From assembly GCA_964352375.1 (NCBI GenBank), contig CAYGSA010000065.1, positions 1 through 10,188 on the forward strand: a stretch of 10,188 nt of DNA. Direction: 5' to 3'. Source of the stretch: UBA1672 sp964352375. Its GTDB lineage: Bacteria > Pseudomonadota > Alphaproteobacteria > Micavibrionales > Micavibrionaceae. Positions 1 through 7,037 of the stretch are shown piece after piece. A model generated the notes under the pieces. That model was not told the DNA's origin, ran no database searches, and worked only from the letters and a program-made list of their open reading frames with translations. Every line of letters starts with the position of its first letter. Position 1 is the first letter of the stretch. The position numbers and the translations under genes are program-made.

Positions 1-113
1 GTGTTTTGGGCAAGCTCACGGATTTGGAGGCGCAGTGTAAAACCACGGGTATGCCCGTGGAAGTGCTTTGCTCGCAGGCGATTTTGGCGATTTCTAAGTC
101 GCGGCGGGGTTAA
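1..113 (+). CDS. holA: DNA polymerase III subunit delta, C-terminal fragment (probable)
   Basis: This is the 3' end of a gene that enters from the left edge. The first full codon is at position 3 and the TAA stop is at 111-113, giving 36 residues. The tail contains LTDLEAQCKTTGMPVEVLCS followed by a hydrophobic AILAI segment. That pattern, an acidic helix, a K-T-T-G-x-P turn, then a helix ending in a basic tail, is how many alphaproteobacterial HolA proteins end. HolA is the delta subunit of the clamp loader, which opens the beta sliding clamp and works in the same complex as DnaX, encoded at the other end of this window. The identification rests on only 36 residues, so another helical-tail protein is possible. 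The TAA stop lies against the A-tract of the downstream hairpin. Confidence 0.6.
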   Translation, partial: VLGKLTDLEAQCKTTGMPVEVLCSQAILAISKSRRG

Positions 114-141
114 AAAAAAGCCGAAGATATAATCCTCGGCT
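112..141 (-). terminator. Rho-independent terminator for the minus-strand orphan gene, possibly bidirectional
   Basis: The bases at 119-141 form a hairpin. Six pairs (AGCCGA with TCGGCT) are followed by one A·C mismatch, three more pairs and a 3-base loop. Read on the minus strand, the stem is followed by a run of eight T (112-119, the last shared with the stem), the classical intrinsic terminator layout, 25 bases after the stop of the gene at 166-783. On the plus strand it is followed by a weaker T-rich stretch, so it may also end transcription of the holA-like gene that stops at 113. Confidence 0.8.
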
Positions 142-165
142 GATTTGGTTTTGGATAATGCGTGG

Positions 166-783
166 TTACATTATGTATTTTTGATTGTTATCTGAGCTGG
201 GACCGTTTATGGCTTCGACGACCGCGTCATGGAATTGATTCCAAGTCACATCTGGGCCCATTTCTCTGTCGATTGAACGCATAGCTTCTAGTTTATCTGG
301 ATCATCGAATAAATCTCCACCGACTGCTTCACTTAGGGCGTCCCATTGTGACATTTCGTGTTCATACTTTGCATCTGCTGCTGCTTGTGATGCGTTGGCT
401 TCTTCGATAGAGGCAAGCATTTCTGGATCAATCTGTCTTTGCATACCTTTTAATGTATCTTCATCAAGGGTACGTGCATAAAGTGCCACATCTGCTGCGT
501 TTATGGTTTTTTCCCCACGTCTATTCAAATATGTTTGTATTTGACCTTCAATCGCTTTTGGATCCGTTACGTCGACATTTGAGAAGCCATTGAGTACATT
601 TCTTAAGACATGGTCATTTAGATTTCTTTGCAATTTCCATTGTTGGAACTCTGCGCGTTCTTCTGGAGAACCAAAGACACTTGTCATGAGTGTTTCGAAT
701 GCTCGTTCTATGAAACTTGGTTGATCTTCTGTTTCAACTGGCTGTTGATCATTTGCTTTTGTGAATGCGTCTTCTCTCAACAT
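166..783 (-). CDS. Acidic orphan protein of unknown function, 205 aa
   Basis: I do not recognise this protein. It is soluble-looking: no signal peptide, no membrane segment, no cysteine. It is strongly acidic (about 40 Asp/Glu against 19 Lys/Arg by my count). It appears mostly helical, with an Ala/Glu-rich middle around residues 131-150 and an acidic patch GGDLFDDPDK near 155-164. An upstream ATG at 819 would add 12 residues. I prefer the ATG at 783 because AAAAGGG lies 7 bases before it, while the 819 start has no ribosome binding site and overlaps a candidate -10 box. The gene has its own candidate promoter (819-847) and a strong terminator (112-141), so it looks like a one-gene transcription unit. 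It is more AT-rich than radA (23 G+C of 60 at 481-540 against 39 of 60 at 1321-1380), consistent with a young or acquired gene, though not proof. Confidence 0.7.
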   Translation of the reverse strand: MLREDAFTKANDQQPVETEDQPSFIERAFETLMTSVFGSPEERAEFQQWKLQRNLNDHVLRNVLNGFSNVDVTDPKAIEGQIQTYLNRRGEKTINAADVALYARTLDEDTLKGMQRQIDPEMLASIEEANASQAAADAKYEHEMSQWDALSEAVGGDLFDDPDKLEAMRSIDREMGPDVTWNQFHDAVVEAINGPSSDNNQKYIM

Positions 784-818
784 GCTATAACCCTTTTCGT
801 AAATTAATATTTTCCGCA

Positions 819-847
819 TTATTACATTAAAAATAACAGGAATGCAA
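819..847 (-). promoter_or_regulatory. Candidate sigma70-type promoter for the orphan gene at 166-783
   Basis: On the minus strand TTGCAT (847-842) and TAATAA (824-819) are separated by exactly 17 bases. Transcription would start near 812, just upstream of the AAAAGGG ribosome binding site and the ATG at 783. The -35 box lies at the radA stop codon and the spacer in the short radA–orphan gap. Assigned by pattern only. Confidence 0.4.
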
Positions 848-848
848 A

Positions 849-2231
849 TTAATCCTGCACCAATGCCTTCGCCAGTTCCCGCACGTGGCTGATTTCGTGG
901 ACGTTTAGGGGGAGGGATTTGCTCGTGCCTTTTTTCTTGGTGAGCACGGGGATTGTTGCTTTTTCGAAGCCGAGTTTTGAGGATTCTTTGAGGCGGAGTT
1001 CGCTTTGGGAGACTTGGCGGACTTCGCCGGCGAGGCCTATTTCACCGAAAAACACAGTATCTGCGGGCAGAGGAACGGTTGAAAGTGCGCTGATGAGCGC
1101 GGCGGCTACGGCGAGATCGGCGGCGGGTTCGTTGATTCTGATGCCGCCTGCGATGTTTAGGAATATATCGTGGCTGGAGAGTTTGATGCCGCAGCGGCTT
1201 TCGAGGACGGCGACGATCATGGCTAAACGGTTGCTGTCCCAGCCTAAAACGGCGCGCCTTGGGGTGCCGAGCGAGGAGGGGGCGACGAGGGCTTGGACTT
1301 CGACCAATAAGGGGCGCGTGCCTTCGAGGGCGGCGAGGACTGCGGAGCCTGCGGCATCTTCGCTGCGCTGTGATAAGAAGAGGGCGGAGGGGTTTGCGAC
1401 TTCGATCAGGCCTTGCTGCGCCATTTCGAAGACGCCGATTTCGTCGGTGGGGCCGAAGCGGTTTTTAACGGCGCGCAGGATGCGGAAATGGTGGCTGCGG
1501 TCGCCTTCAAAGTACAGCACGGTATCGACGAGGTGTTCGAGAACGCGCGGGCCTGCGATTTGGCCATCTTTTGTGACGTGACCGACGAAGACGACGGCGA
1601 TGTTTTTGGTTTTTGCCATGCGGATGATTTCTTGGGCGGAGGTGCGCACTTGTGTGACGGTTCCGGGGGCGCTGTCGATACTGTCTACGAACATGGTTTG
1701 GATTGAGTCGATGACGACCAGTTTGATCGGATCAGGCGCAGATTTTATGGATTCTAAGATGTCACGAACATTGGTTGCAGCAGCTAGTTTTACGGGACTT
1801 TTGCCAAGGCCGAGGCGTTCGGCGCGCATGCGGATTTGGTCAGTTGACTCCTCGCCAGAGATATAAACGCAGGGGACATTATTTGAGGTTAGGGCGCAGA
1901 CGGATTGCAGGAGGAGGGTGGACTTACCGATGCCCGGATCGCCGCCGATAAGGATGGCTGCTCCCGGCACGATGCCGCCGCCTGTGACACGGTCGAATTC
2001 GGCAATGCGGGTAAGCAAACGGGTGTACGTCTTTCCTGCCTCGGTTTGCAGGTCTTCAAAATCAATGACGCGGCCTTTTTGTTTGCCGCTGAGGCCTTTG
2101 GGGACGGCGCCTGCGCTTGAGGTTTCTTCGGTGATTGTGTTCCATTCATTGCAGGCGTCGCATTTGCCTGCCCAACGGGTGGAGACGGAGCCGCAGCTGT
2201 TACAAACATAGGATTTTTGTGCTTTTGCCAT
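849..2231 (-). CDS. radA: DNA repair protein RadA
   Basis: RadA (Sms) is a RecA-like ATPase of the DnaB/RecA superfamily that drives branch migration and processing of recombination intermediates. At 460 residues it is full length. The N-terminal zinc finger has Cys10, Cys13, Cys24 and Cys27. The Walker A motif GDPGIGKS is at 97-104 with Lys103, and the Walker B strand LVVIDS is at 171-176. The RadA signature KNRFG is complete at 256-260. The C-terminal part, from about residue 290, is the Lon-protease-like domain. The ATG start gives the usual MAKxKxxYVC-type N-terminus. No Shine-Dalgarno sequence is visible before it; the bases upstream are attaacatgcctta. It follows the 30-codon ORF by 43 bases on the same strand, so it may be read from the upstream unit, from its own promoter, or both. 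Confidence 0.97.
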   Translation of the reverse strand: MAKAQKSYVCNSCGSVSTRWAGKCDACNEWNTITEETSSAGAVPKGLSGKQKGRVIDFEDLQTEAGKTYTRLLTRIAEFDRVTGGGIVPGAAILIGGDPGIGKSTLLLQSVCALTSNNVPCVYISGEESTDQIRMRAERLGLGKSPVKLAAATNVRDILESIKSAPDPIKLVVIDSIQTMFVDSIDSAPGTVTQVRTSAQEIIRMAKTKNIAVVFVGHVTKDGQIAGPRVLEHLVDTVLYFEGDRSHHFRILRAVKNRFGPTDEIGVFEMAQQGLIEVANPSALFLSQRSEDAAGSAVLAALEGTRPLLVEVQALVAPSSLGTPRRAVLGWDSNRLAMIVAVLESRCGIKLSSHDIFLNIAGGIRINEPAADLAVAAALISALSTVPLPADTVFFGEIGLAGEVRQVSQSELRLKESSKLGFEKATIPVLTKKKGTSKSLPLNVHEISHVRELAKALVQD

Positions 2232-2274
2232 TAAGGCATGTTAATGTTGTTGTTGGGGAGTGTGCAAGTAGAGA

Positions 2275-2367
2275 TTAGCTGTTATCAAAAGTATTAGCAG
2301 TTTTGATTGCACCAAAAAGGCTAATGCTTTGGCCTGCCTGTAATGTTCTGTCTGCTGATAAACTCAT
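2275..2367 (-). CDS. Small ORF of 30 codons with a strong ribosome binding site, unknown function
   Basis: An ATG at 2367 opens a frame of 30 codons ending in TAA at 2275. It is preceded by AAGAAGGA with 7 bases between the core and the ATG, one of the best ribosome binding sites in the window. The start lies 18 bases after the stop of the EAL gene, and the stop lies 43 bases before radA, so it fits an operon position. The peptide begins MSLSADRTLQAGQSISLFGA. It has no signal peptide, membrane helix or cysteine, and contains three Lys/Arg and three Asp. I recognise no family. It could be a real small protein, a translated leader that influences radA, or chance. The spacing and ribosome binding site argue for translation; conservation is unknown. 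Confidence 0.45.
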   Translation of the reverse strand: MSLSADRTLQAGQSISLFGAIKTANTFDNS

Positions 2368-2385
2368 TCTTATTTCCTTCTTAAT

Positions 2386-3216
2386 TTATTTGGTATCGAA
2401 GCCGTTATGGTCTGCTTCAGCTGCATTTATGAAATCCATGTGTCTTAGGTCGCGTCCCTGTACGCCTGCAAAACCCATTGCGAACAGGGCTTGTGCCTCA
2501 TCACCCGTTTGAACGAATTCGGCAATCAAGGCGGCGTTTGGGTTTGTGTTTCTCAGACCATCTACAAGAGTTCCTAAGCTTTGACATTTTTCATCAAGGC
2601 CGCGGCGAATGACTGATCCGTCTATTTTTATGAGATCAGATATTTCGCCGAACACTTTTAAGCGTCTATCGTGCAGCTCTCCCGTGTCGAAGTCATCGAG
2701 TGCGAACCGGTATCCTTGTTCTTTCATTGATATGAGACGGGAGATATCTGCATCGGGTGCGACGTCGTGTTCTAAAATTTCAAAAATTATTTGTGTTGGA
2801 TCATGTCCGATAAGTCGTTTATTCATTTCGTCCCAGAATATAGGGGACAGGCTAGATGCCACAGAAATATTGAGTGTTACTGGCAATTCATGGGCTCTGC
2901 GAAGCCCTAGAGCGGATGTCATCAGGTCAAATTCTATTGCCGCGCCATGTTCGTAGAAATGCAATGATATTGGGTAAATTGGGTAAGCATTCTGATCTCT
3001 TCTTGGTCGTGCCAGAGATTCGTGTGCAATTGGGATGCCGTTGCGTCCGAATATTGGTTCTTGAACTGTTCCACCGTGTTCGAATGCATTCAAAATCATG
3101 GCGGCGATTGTTCTTCTTTGTGTGTCAGTGAGATCGCCGAAAGACTTTAGCTTGTCTGGGAATATTGCGCGCGTCGCAGATGTTATGCTTGGCCTTGTTC
3201 CGTTTTGTTTACTCAA
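2386..3216 (-). CDS. EAL-domain protein, possible cyclic-di-GMP phosphodiesterase
   Basis: This 276-residue protein has a 45-60 residue N-terminal extension followed by a compact EAL domain. No sensor, GGDEF or membrane segment is visible. The EAL motif itself is changed to ESL (Glu66). Likely metal and catalytic positions are present: Asn116 in LNIS, Glu146 in FEILE, Asp174-Asp175 in LDDFDTG, Lys197 in IKIDG, Glu233 in AEFVQT and Gln253 in GVQG. The motifs differ from consensus: DDFGTG reads DDFDTG, and AEGVET reads AEFVQT with Glu replaced by Gln. It may therefore be a weak hydrolase or a c-di-GMP binding protein. The start is TTG at 3216 with AAGGTG 7 bases upstream; no ATG or GTG occurs in frame until residue 40. 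A -10-like TAAAAT lies at 3234-3239 without a clear -35. It lies 87 bases after the heparinase-like gene. Confidence 0.82.
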   Translation of the reverse strand: MSKQNGTRPSITSATRAIFPDKLKSFGDLTDTQRRTIAAMILNAFEHGGTVQEPIFGRNGIPIAHESLARPRRDQNAYPIYPISLHFYEHGAAIEFDLMTSALGLRRAHELPVTLNISVASSLSPIFWDEMNKRLIGHDPTQIIFEILEHDVAPDADISRLISMKEQGYRFALDDFDTGELHDRRLKVFGEISDLIKIDGSVIRRGLDEKCQSLGTLVDGLRNTNPNAALIAEFVQTGDEAQALFAMGFAGVQGRDLRHMDFINAAEADHNGFDTK

Positions 3217-3303
3217 CGTGTTACACCTTAAAGATTTTACTTATTGTCGTAATTCAGTGTAATCACAATATTTTTAAATTTCCAGAAAAAATTATTTCTG
3301 TGT

Positions 3304-4932
3304 CTAATTTTCTTTTTTTAACGCCCATTTTAGGCGGGTGTTATCGTTTGACATGTTTCCGTGTATTACGATTTGTTTGGTTTTTTGAGGCGTTATGCCA
3401 GCGCCAAGATAGAGGCTGTCTTCGAGTTTGAGGGCGCCTTCTGAGTGGACGAAGCGCCAGCTTGTGCCGCCAGGGACGCGCAGAGTGATGGCTTCACCTT
3501 CTTTGCTTTCTGCGATTTTTACGTCGGGGTGCAGGTGGAAGCGGATAGCGATTTCGACAGGTTTAACTAGGCCCATGGCGCAGGCGAAGTCATCTTCGCC
3601 ACGCAGATCATTGCCTTCATCGCTGAGGTATATTTTACGGGCGTGGGTTATTCCATTGAGCGGGGCGTAGCCGTTATGGGAGGCGACGAGCAGGGCGGCG
3701 TCTTTTGTTTCTTCGCGGTGGGTTGTCGTTTTTGTGACTTTGCGGCCCATTGTTTTGTCTTTTTTGATCTCGCAGGCATTGCGGTGATCGAGGCATGCGG
3801 TGTTGTGTGCGGAGGTAAAGCGCAGTGCTTCTTGCCATTGCGGGTCGATGGGGTGAGAGCCGCACGCGGTGAAAATACGGTTCTTATTATAAGAGAATTC
3901 AAAGGCTAACGGGCTGGCGTGAGCTTCGTTATCGTAAGGTGTTTCGGGAGATCGCCCTGTATCGATGATGATGAGGCCCCCGCCGATTTCTAAGCGTTCG
4001 AAGCCTGTGTATTCCAGTGTTTTTTTGGTCTTTTTGTGCGTTCCTGCACTGGCGAGGATGGAATCGATCGTCTCTGGGTTTCCTTCTTGGGCGTTGTGAA
4101 ACAGACTGAATTTACGGTCGCGGTGGCGGAATAGGCGGAGTGCGGCACTTATGTTTTCGATGGTTTCGTTGATGTCATTAGGAACCGGGTAGGCGGCGGC
4201 TTTCAGGGCGGTGCGCATATCGACCAAAATTTCGAGGATATCGAGCATTATTGCAGGGGAGCGAGAGACATGCCCGCCATCTGGTAAAATTTGGTTTCCA
4301 ACTGAGGTTTTGAGGCGTTCAAGTGCGTGTTCTATCCATTTTTCTTGGGACTCAATTGCGATTCCCGCATAGAGAAGGCCTTTGATGGATTCAAATTTGG
4401 GCACACCTTTTAATTTTTCGAGCGTGTTTGAAATGTGTTTGGCTTGTTTTGCGATGGAGGAGAGGAGTTTTTCATCCATTGAATTTTCTATGCCATCACA
4501 GAAATAGTCATAATGGCAGATCCACATTGAGATTCGGCGTGCGCAGATGTCGGCGCGCCATACGCCAGTGTGCCAATGGTCGAATGTGCCCAGCCAGTTT
4601 TCGATCATTATACGGCCTTGCTCTTTGGCTACGGCGCCGCCGAGGGTTCTGAGATCACGCAACCATGAGAAGCCATGCATGTGTGATGTCCAAAGTTCGT
4701 CTGCGTTCTCTGGTTCCCACCAATCGGTTAACCAGCGTGGCCCTGTACGTTCCCCAACGCCTGCGGCATCAAGGAGGCTTTGAGCTTTGATTGCATCGCC
4801 TGGCCAGGGGTCTACAGGTTTGACAATAAGGCGATCTGGTGAGGCTCCTGTGAGGCTCCAGTCGTAAAAAAATGAGTTGCAGCCCATTTGACTGGCCGTG
4901 GATTTCAGGTTTTCTATGACATGTATAGGCAT
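3304..4932 (-). CDS. Heparinase II/III family protein
   Basis: This 542-residue protein matches the alphaproteobacterial heparinase II/III-like family that is often encoded beside rsmB. The first half is an alpha-helical toroid, with the PDPWPG-like segment PVDPWPG at 39-45 and the helix HTGVWRADICARRISMW at 121-137. The cleft motif LPDGGHVSRSP is at 216-226. The second half is beta-rich, with SAHNTACLDH at 374-383 and SHNGYAPLNGITHARKI at 418-434, the histidine-rich segments expected of a polysaccharide lyase. No signal peptide is visible, unlike secreted heparinases, so the protein is probably cytoplasmic or exported by a non-classical route. Substrate cannot be read from sequence. The ATG at 4932 has AAAGGAG with 8 bases spacing and lies 17 bases after the rpe stop, so the two genes are co-transcribed. 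Confidence 0.85.
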   Translation of the reverse strand: MPIHVIENLKSTASQMGCNSFFYDWSLTGASPDRLIVKPVDPWPGDAIKAQSLLDAAGVGERTGPRWLTDWWEPENADELWTSHMHGFSWLRDLRTLGGAVAKEQGRIMIENWLGTFDHWHTGVWRADICARRISMWICHYDYFCDGIENSMDEKLLSSIAKQAKHISNTLEKLKGVPKFESIKGLLYAGIAIESQEKWIEHALERLKTSVGNQILPDGGHVSRSPAIMLDILEILVDMRTALKAAAYPVPNDINETIENISAALRLFRHRDRKFSLFHNAQEGNPETIDSILASAGTHKKTKKTLEYTGFERLEIGGGLIIIDTGRSPETPYDNEAHASPLAFEFSYNKNRIFTACGSHPIDPQWQEALRFTSAHNTACLDHRNACEIKKDKTMGRKVTKTTTHREETKDAALLVASHNGYAPLNGITHARKIYLSDEGNDLRGEDDFACAMGLVKPVEIAIRFHLHPDVKIAESKEGEAITLRVPGGTSWRFVHSEGALKLEDSLYLGAGITPQKTKQIVIHGNMSNDNTRLKWALKKEN

Positions 4933-4949
4933 TTTTTTAGCTCCTTTCT

Positions 4950-5603
4950 TTATTCTCGAAGTGCAGCGATATTTTTTGCGTAATGATCTGGACCGTCCTT
5001 AAATATAGCTGTTCCAGCGACGAGGACGTTAGCGCCTGCTTTTATTGCTGATTTAGCAGTTTCTGGGTTGATGCCGCCATCTACTTCGAGGTCGATGTGG
5101 CGGCCTGTTTTTTTAATCATACGAGACGCTTCGGATATTTTATTTTCGAGAGGTATATAGCTTTGCCCGCCGAAGCCTGGATTAACTGTCATGATCAAGA
5201 TGAGATCAACCATGTCCATGACGTGTTTGATGGACTCGATGGGTGTGTGCGGGTTGAGTGATACGCCTGCTTTTACTCCTCTGCTTTTGATGTGTTGGAG
5301 GGTTCTGTGCAGGTGTGGGCCGGCCTCGACGTGAGCGGTGATGATGTCTGATCCTGCGTCGACGAAGCTGTCTATCAGGGGGTCAACGGGCGCAATCATA
5401 AGGTGAACATCAAAAGGTTTATCTGTGACTTTGCGGATGGCTTTTACGATGGGCGCGCCAAAGGTTAGATTTGGAACAAAATGGCCGTCCATTACGTCGA
5501 TATGGATGTAATCTGCGCCAGCTTGGTCGATGGTAATGATTTCTTCGCCGAGCTTTGAGAAATCGGAGGAAAGAATTGACGGCGCTATTTTGATTTTGGA
5601 CAT
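4950..5603 (-). CDS. rpe: Ribulose-phosphate 3-epimerase
   Basis: Rpe interconverts ribulose 5-phosphate and xylulose 5-phosphate in the pentose phosphate pathway. The 217 residues cover the full TIM barrel of this family. The N-terminal strand IAPSILSSDF is at 6-15. The metal-binding positions are His34 and Asp36 in HIDVMDGHFVPN, His67 in DVHLMI and Asp175 in EVDGGI. The phosphate-binding loops NPGFGGQ (141-147) and VAGTAIF (195-201) are intact. The gene follows rsmB by 60 bases and precedes the heparinase-like gene by 17 bases on the same strand. No strong Shine-Dalgarno sequence precedes the ATG; the nearest purine run is cgag. Nothing about the protein is unusual. Confidence 0.97.
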   Translation of the reverse strand: MSKIKIAPSILSSDFSKLGEEIITIDQAGADYIHIDVMDGHFVPNLTFGAPIVKAIRKVTDKPFDVHLMIAPVDPLIDSFVDAGSDIITAHVEAGPHLHRTLQHIKSRGVKAGVSLNPHTPIESIKHVMDMVDLILIMTVNPGFGGQSYIPLENKISEASRMIKKTGRHIDLEVDGGINPETAKSAIKAGANVLVAGTAIFKDGPDHYAKNIAALRE

Positions 5604-5663
5604 AAGGAATACTCGAATAAAGAAACATCAAGGCATGATTCTATCAGAAAAGTCGTCGAAATT

Positions 5664-6989
5664 CTATGGGGTTTTCTTGGTTATTCGCGAGACAAAAAAT
5701 CCGTCCATGCCCCCTTGGGATGAGAGATGGTGCGGTAGAATGCGAAGATCACCATTTTCGTTTATGAGTTCAATGTAATCGCCGATTTCATGGGGGGCGA
5801 TGGGGATGCGTTCGAAATGTGTGTTTGTGCTCAGGAATTTTTTGATTTGGTGCTCGCCTTCGTCTTTTTGGAGGGAGCATGTGCAGTATACGAGTACCCC
5901 GCCGACTTTTAGCATTTGTGCGGCGTGAGAGAGGAGACGTTCTTGTATGGAGATAAGGCCTTCTAAGTCTTTGGTGGTTTTGAGGTATCCGGTGTCGGGG
6001 TGGCGGCGGATTGTGCCTGTGGCGGAACATGGGGCGTCGAGCAGGATATAGTTGACGGGTTCGGGTGGGCTCCAGACCCCTGCGTCGGCGGTTTCGACAC
6101 GAACATTTTCCTTTAAGCCCATGCGTTCCAGATTTTCTTCAAGACGTTTCAGGCGTTTGGCTGAGCGATCTAGGGCAATCACATGTGCGCCCATTGCTGC
6201 GAGTTGTAAGGTTTTTCCGCCAGGTGCGGCGCACAGGTCGAGGACGGTTTGGCCTGCGATGTCTTTGCCAAGGAGTTGTGCGGGGATGGCTGCAGCGGCG
6301 TCCTGGATCCACCATTTTCCGTCATCGAATCCGTCTAGTTCGCGGATGTTTCCGCCAATGACGCGGCGGAGCGTGCCTGTTGAGAGTTCTGAAGCTTGAA
6401 GAGTATTGCCCCAATATGGTCGGTCAGCAAAGTTTTTGACAGTAATATCAAGTGGGGGTTCAACCATGTTGGCTTCGGCAATTTGTGCCGCGCCGCTGAG
6501 GCCGTAATCTTGTACCCAGAGTTTAAGCAGCCAATCAGGTGTGTTGAGTCGTGCGCCGTCTTGTTGTTTTATGCGCTCTACGCCTTTGCGTGTTAAATTA
6601 CGCAGGACAGCGTTTACGAAGCCTTTTTGGCCGTCCATGCCGACATTTTCAGTCATGCGCACTGATGTGTCTACGGCGGCGTGATCGGCGGTTTCCATGA
6701 AAAAAAGCTGTGTGACCCCAAGACGCAGAATATGGTGAACGATGTTGGTTTTTATAGAATTAGGGCGATCAAGCGCATGGTTGATGAGGTCATCAATTTG
6801 CCCAAGGCGTCTTAATGTTGTTGTCAGCAGCATGCGTGTGAATGCGCGGTCGCGAGTCTCCAGATTTACGAATTCTTCTGATTGGTCGAGCGCAATGTCG
6901 AGCGCAGTGCGTTGATCCAGCACTTTAGAAAGAAGCATTAAAGCACATTGGCGTGCCATGAGATCGTTATCGATTTGTGTTGAATTCAT
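5664..6989 (-). CDS. rsmB: 16S rRNA m5C methyltransferase, RsmB/Sun family
   Basis: RsmB methylates a cytosine of 16S rRNA (C967 in E. coli) using S-adenosylmethionine. The 441 residues show the two expected parts. An N-terminal NusB-like RNA-binding domain covers roughly residues 10-145. A Rossmann-fold methyltransferase domain from about 155 carries the SAM motif DLCAAPGGKT (251-260), the DAPCSATG motif (318-325, Cys321) and the TCS motif (370-372) with the catalytic-type Cys371. Length matches the family. The ATG at 6989 lacks a clear Shine-Dalgarno sequence. It is divergent from the SDHAF4-like gene across 48 bases and is first in the minus-strand series rsmB–rpe–heparinase-like, an arrangement known from other Alphaproteobacteria. 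Confidence 0.95.
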   Translation of the reverse strand: MNSTQIDNDLMARQCALMLLSKVLDQRTALDIALDQSEEFVNLETRDRAFTRMLLTTTLRRLGQIDDLINHALDRPNSIKTNIVHHILRLGVTQLFFMETADHAAVDTSVRMTENVGMDGQKGFVNAVLRNLTRKGVERIKQQDGARLNTPDWLLKLWVQDYGLSGAAQIAEANMVEPPLDITVKNFADRPYWGNTLQASELSTGTLRRVIGGNIRELDGFDDGKWWIQDAAAAIPAQLLGKDIAGQTVLDLCAAPGGKTLQLAAMGAHVIALDRSAKRLKRLEENLERMGLKENVRVETADAGVWSPPEPVNYILLDAPCSATGTIRRHPDTGYLKTTKDLEGLISIQERLLSHAAQMLKVGGVLVYCTCSLQKDEGEHQIKKFLSTNTHFERIPIAPHEIGDYIELINENGDLRILPHHLSSQGGMDGFFVSRITKKTP

Positions 6990-7037
6990 TTGTTAGTTTC
7001 ATTTGCTTTGAGGTCACTTTTTGCTTTACTATGAGGT
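6990..7037. promoter_or_regulatory. Divergent intergenic region between rsmB and the SDHAF4-like gene
   Basis: This 48-base gap is the only place where transcription diverges inside the window, so promoters for both directions are expected in or around it. On the plus strand TTGCTT and TACTAT (7027-7032) are 18 bases apart, which would start transcription at about the ATG at 7038. On the minus strand only a poor match (TTGGTT and CATAGT, 17 bases apart) is seen, and it would lie inside the SDHAF4-like coding region. Both assignments are weak. Confidence 0.3.

Noticed and set aside
919..1866. Long plus-strand open frames across radA.
   Set aside because: They are shadows of radA, with Arg/Ser-rich low-quality translations and no family resemblance.
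3283..3300. Perfect 6-bp inverted repeat (CAGAAA/TTTCTG) just after the heparinase-like stop, considered as a terminator.
   Set aside because: Only two G-C pairs per stem, an AT-rich setting, and no T-run after it on the minus strand.
3304..3350. CGCC…GGCG inverted repeat at the end of the heparinase-like gene.
   Set aside because: It lies within coding sequence, the stem is only 4-5 bp, and it lacks a T-run on the minus strand.
5629..5638. CATGCCTT-ATG-like words giving a two-codon ATG-CCT-stop before both rpe and radA, considered as a shared control element.
   Set aside because: The match is about a dozen bases with a mismatch, lies at different distances from the two genes, and is easily due to chance.
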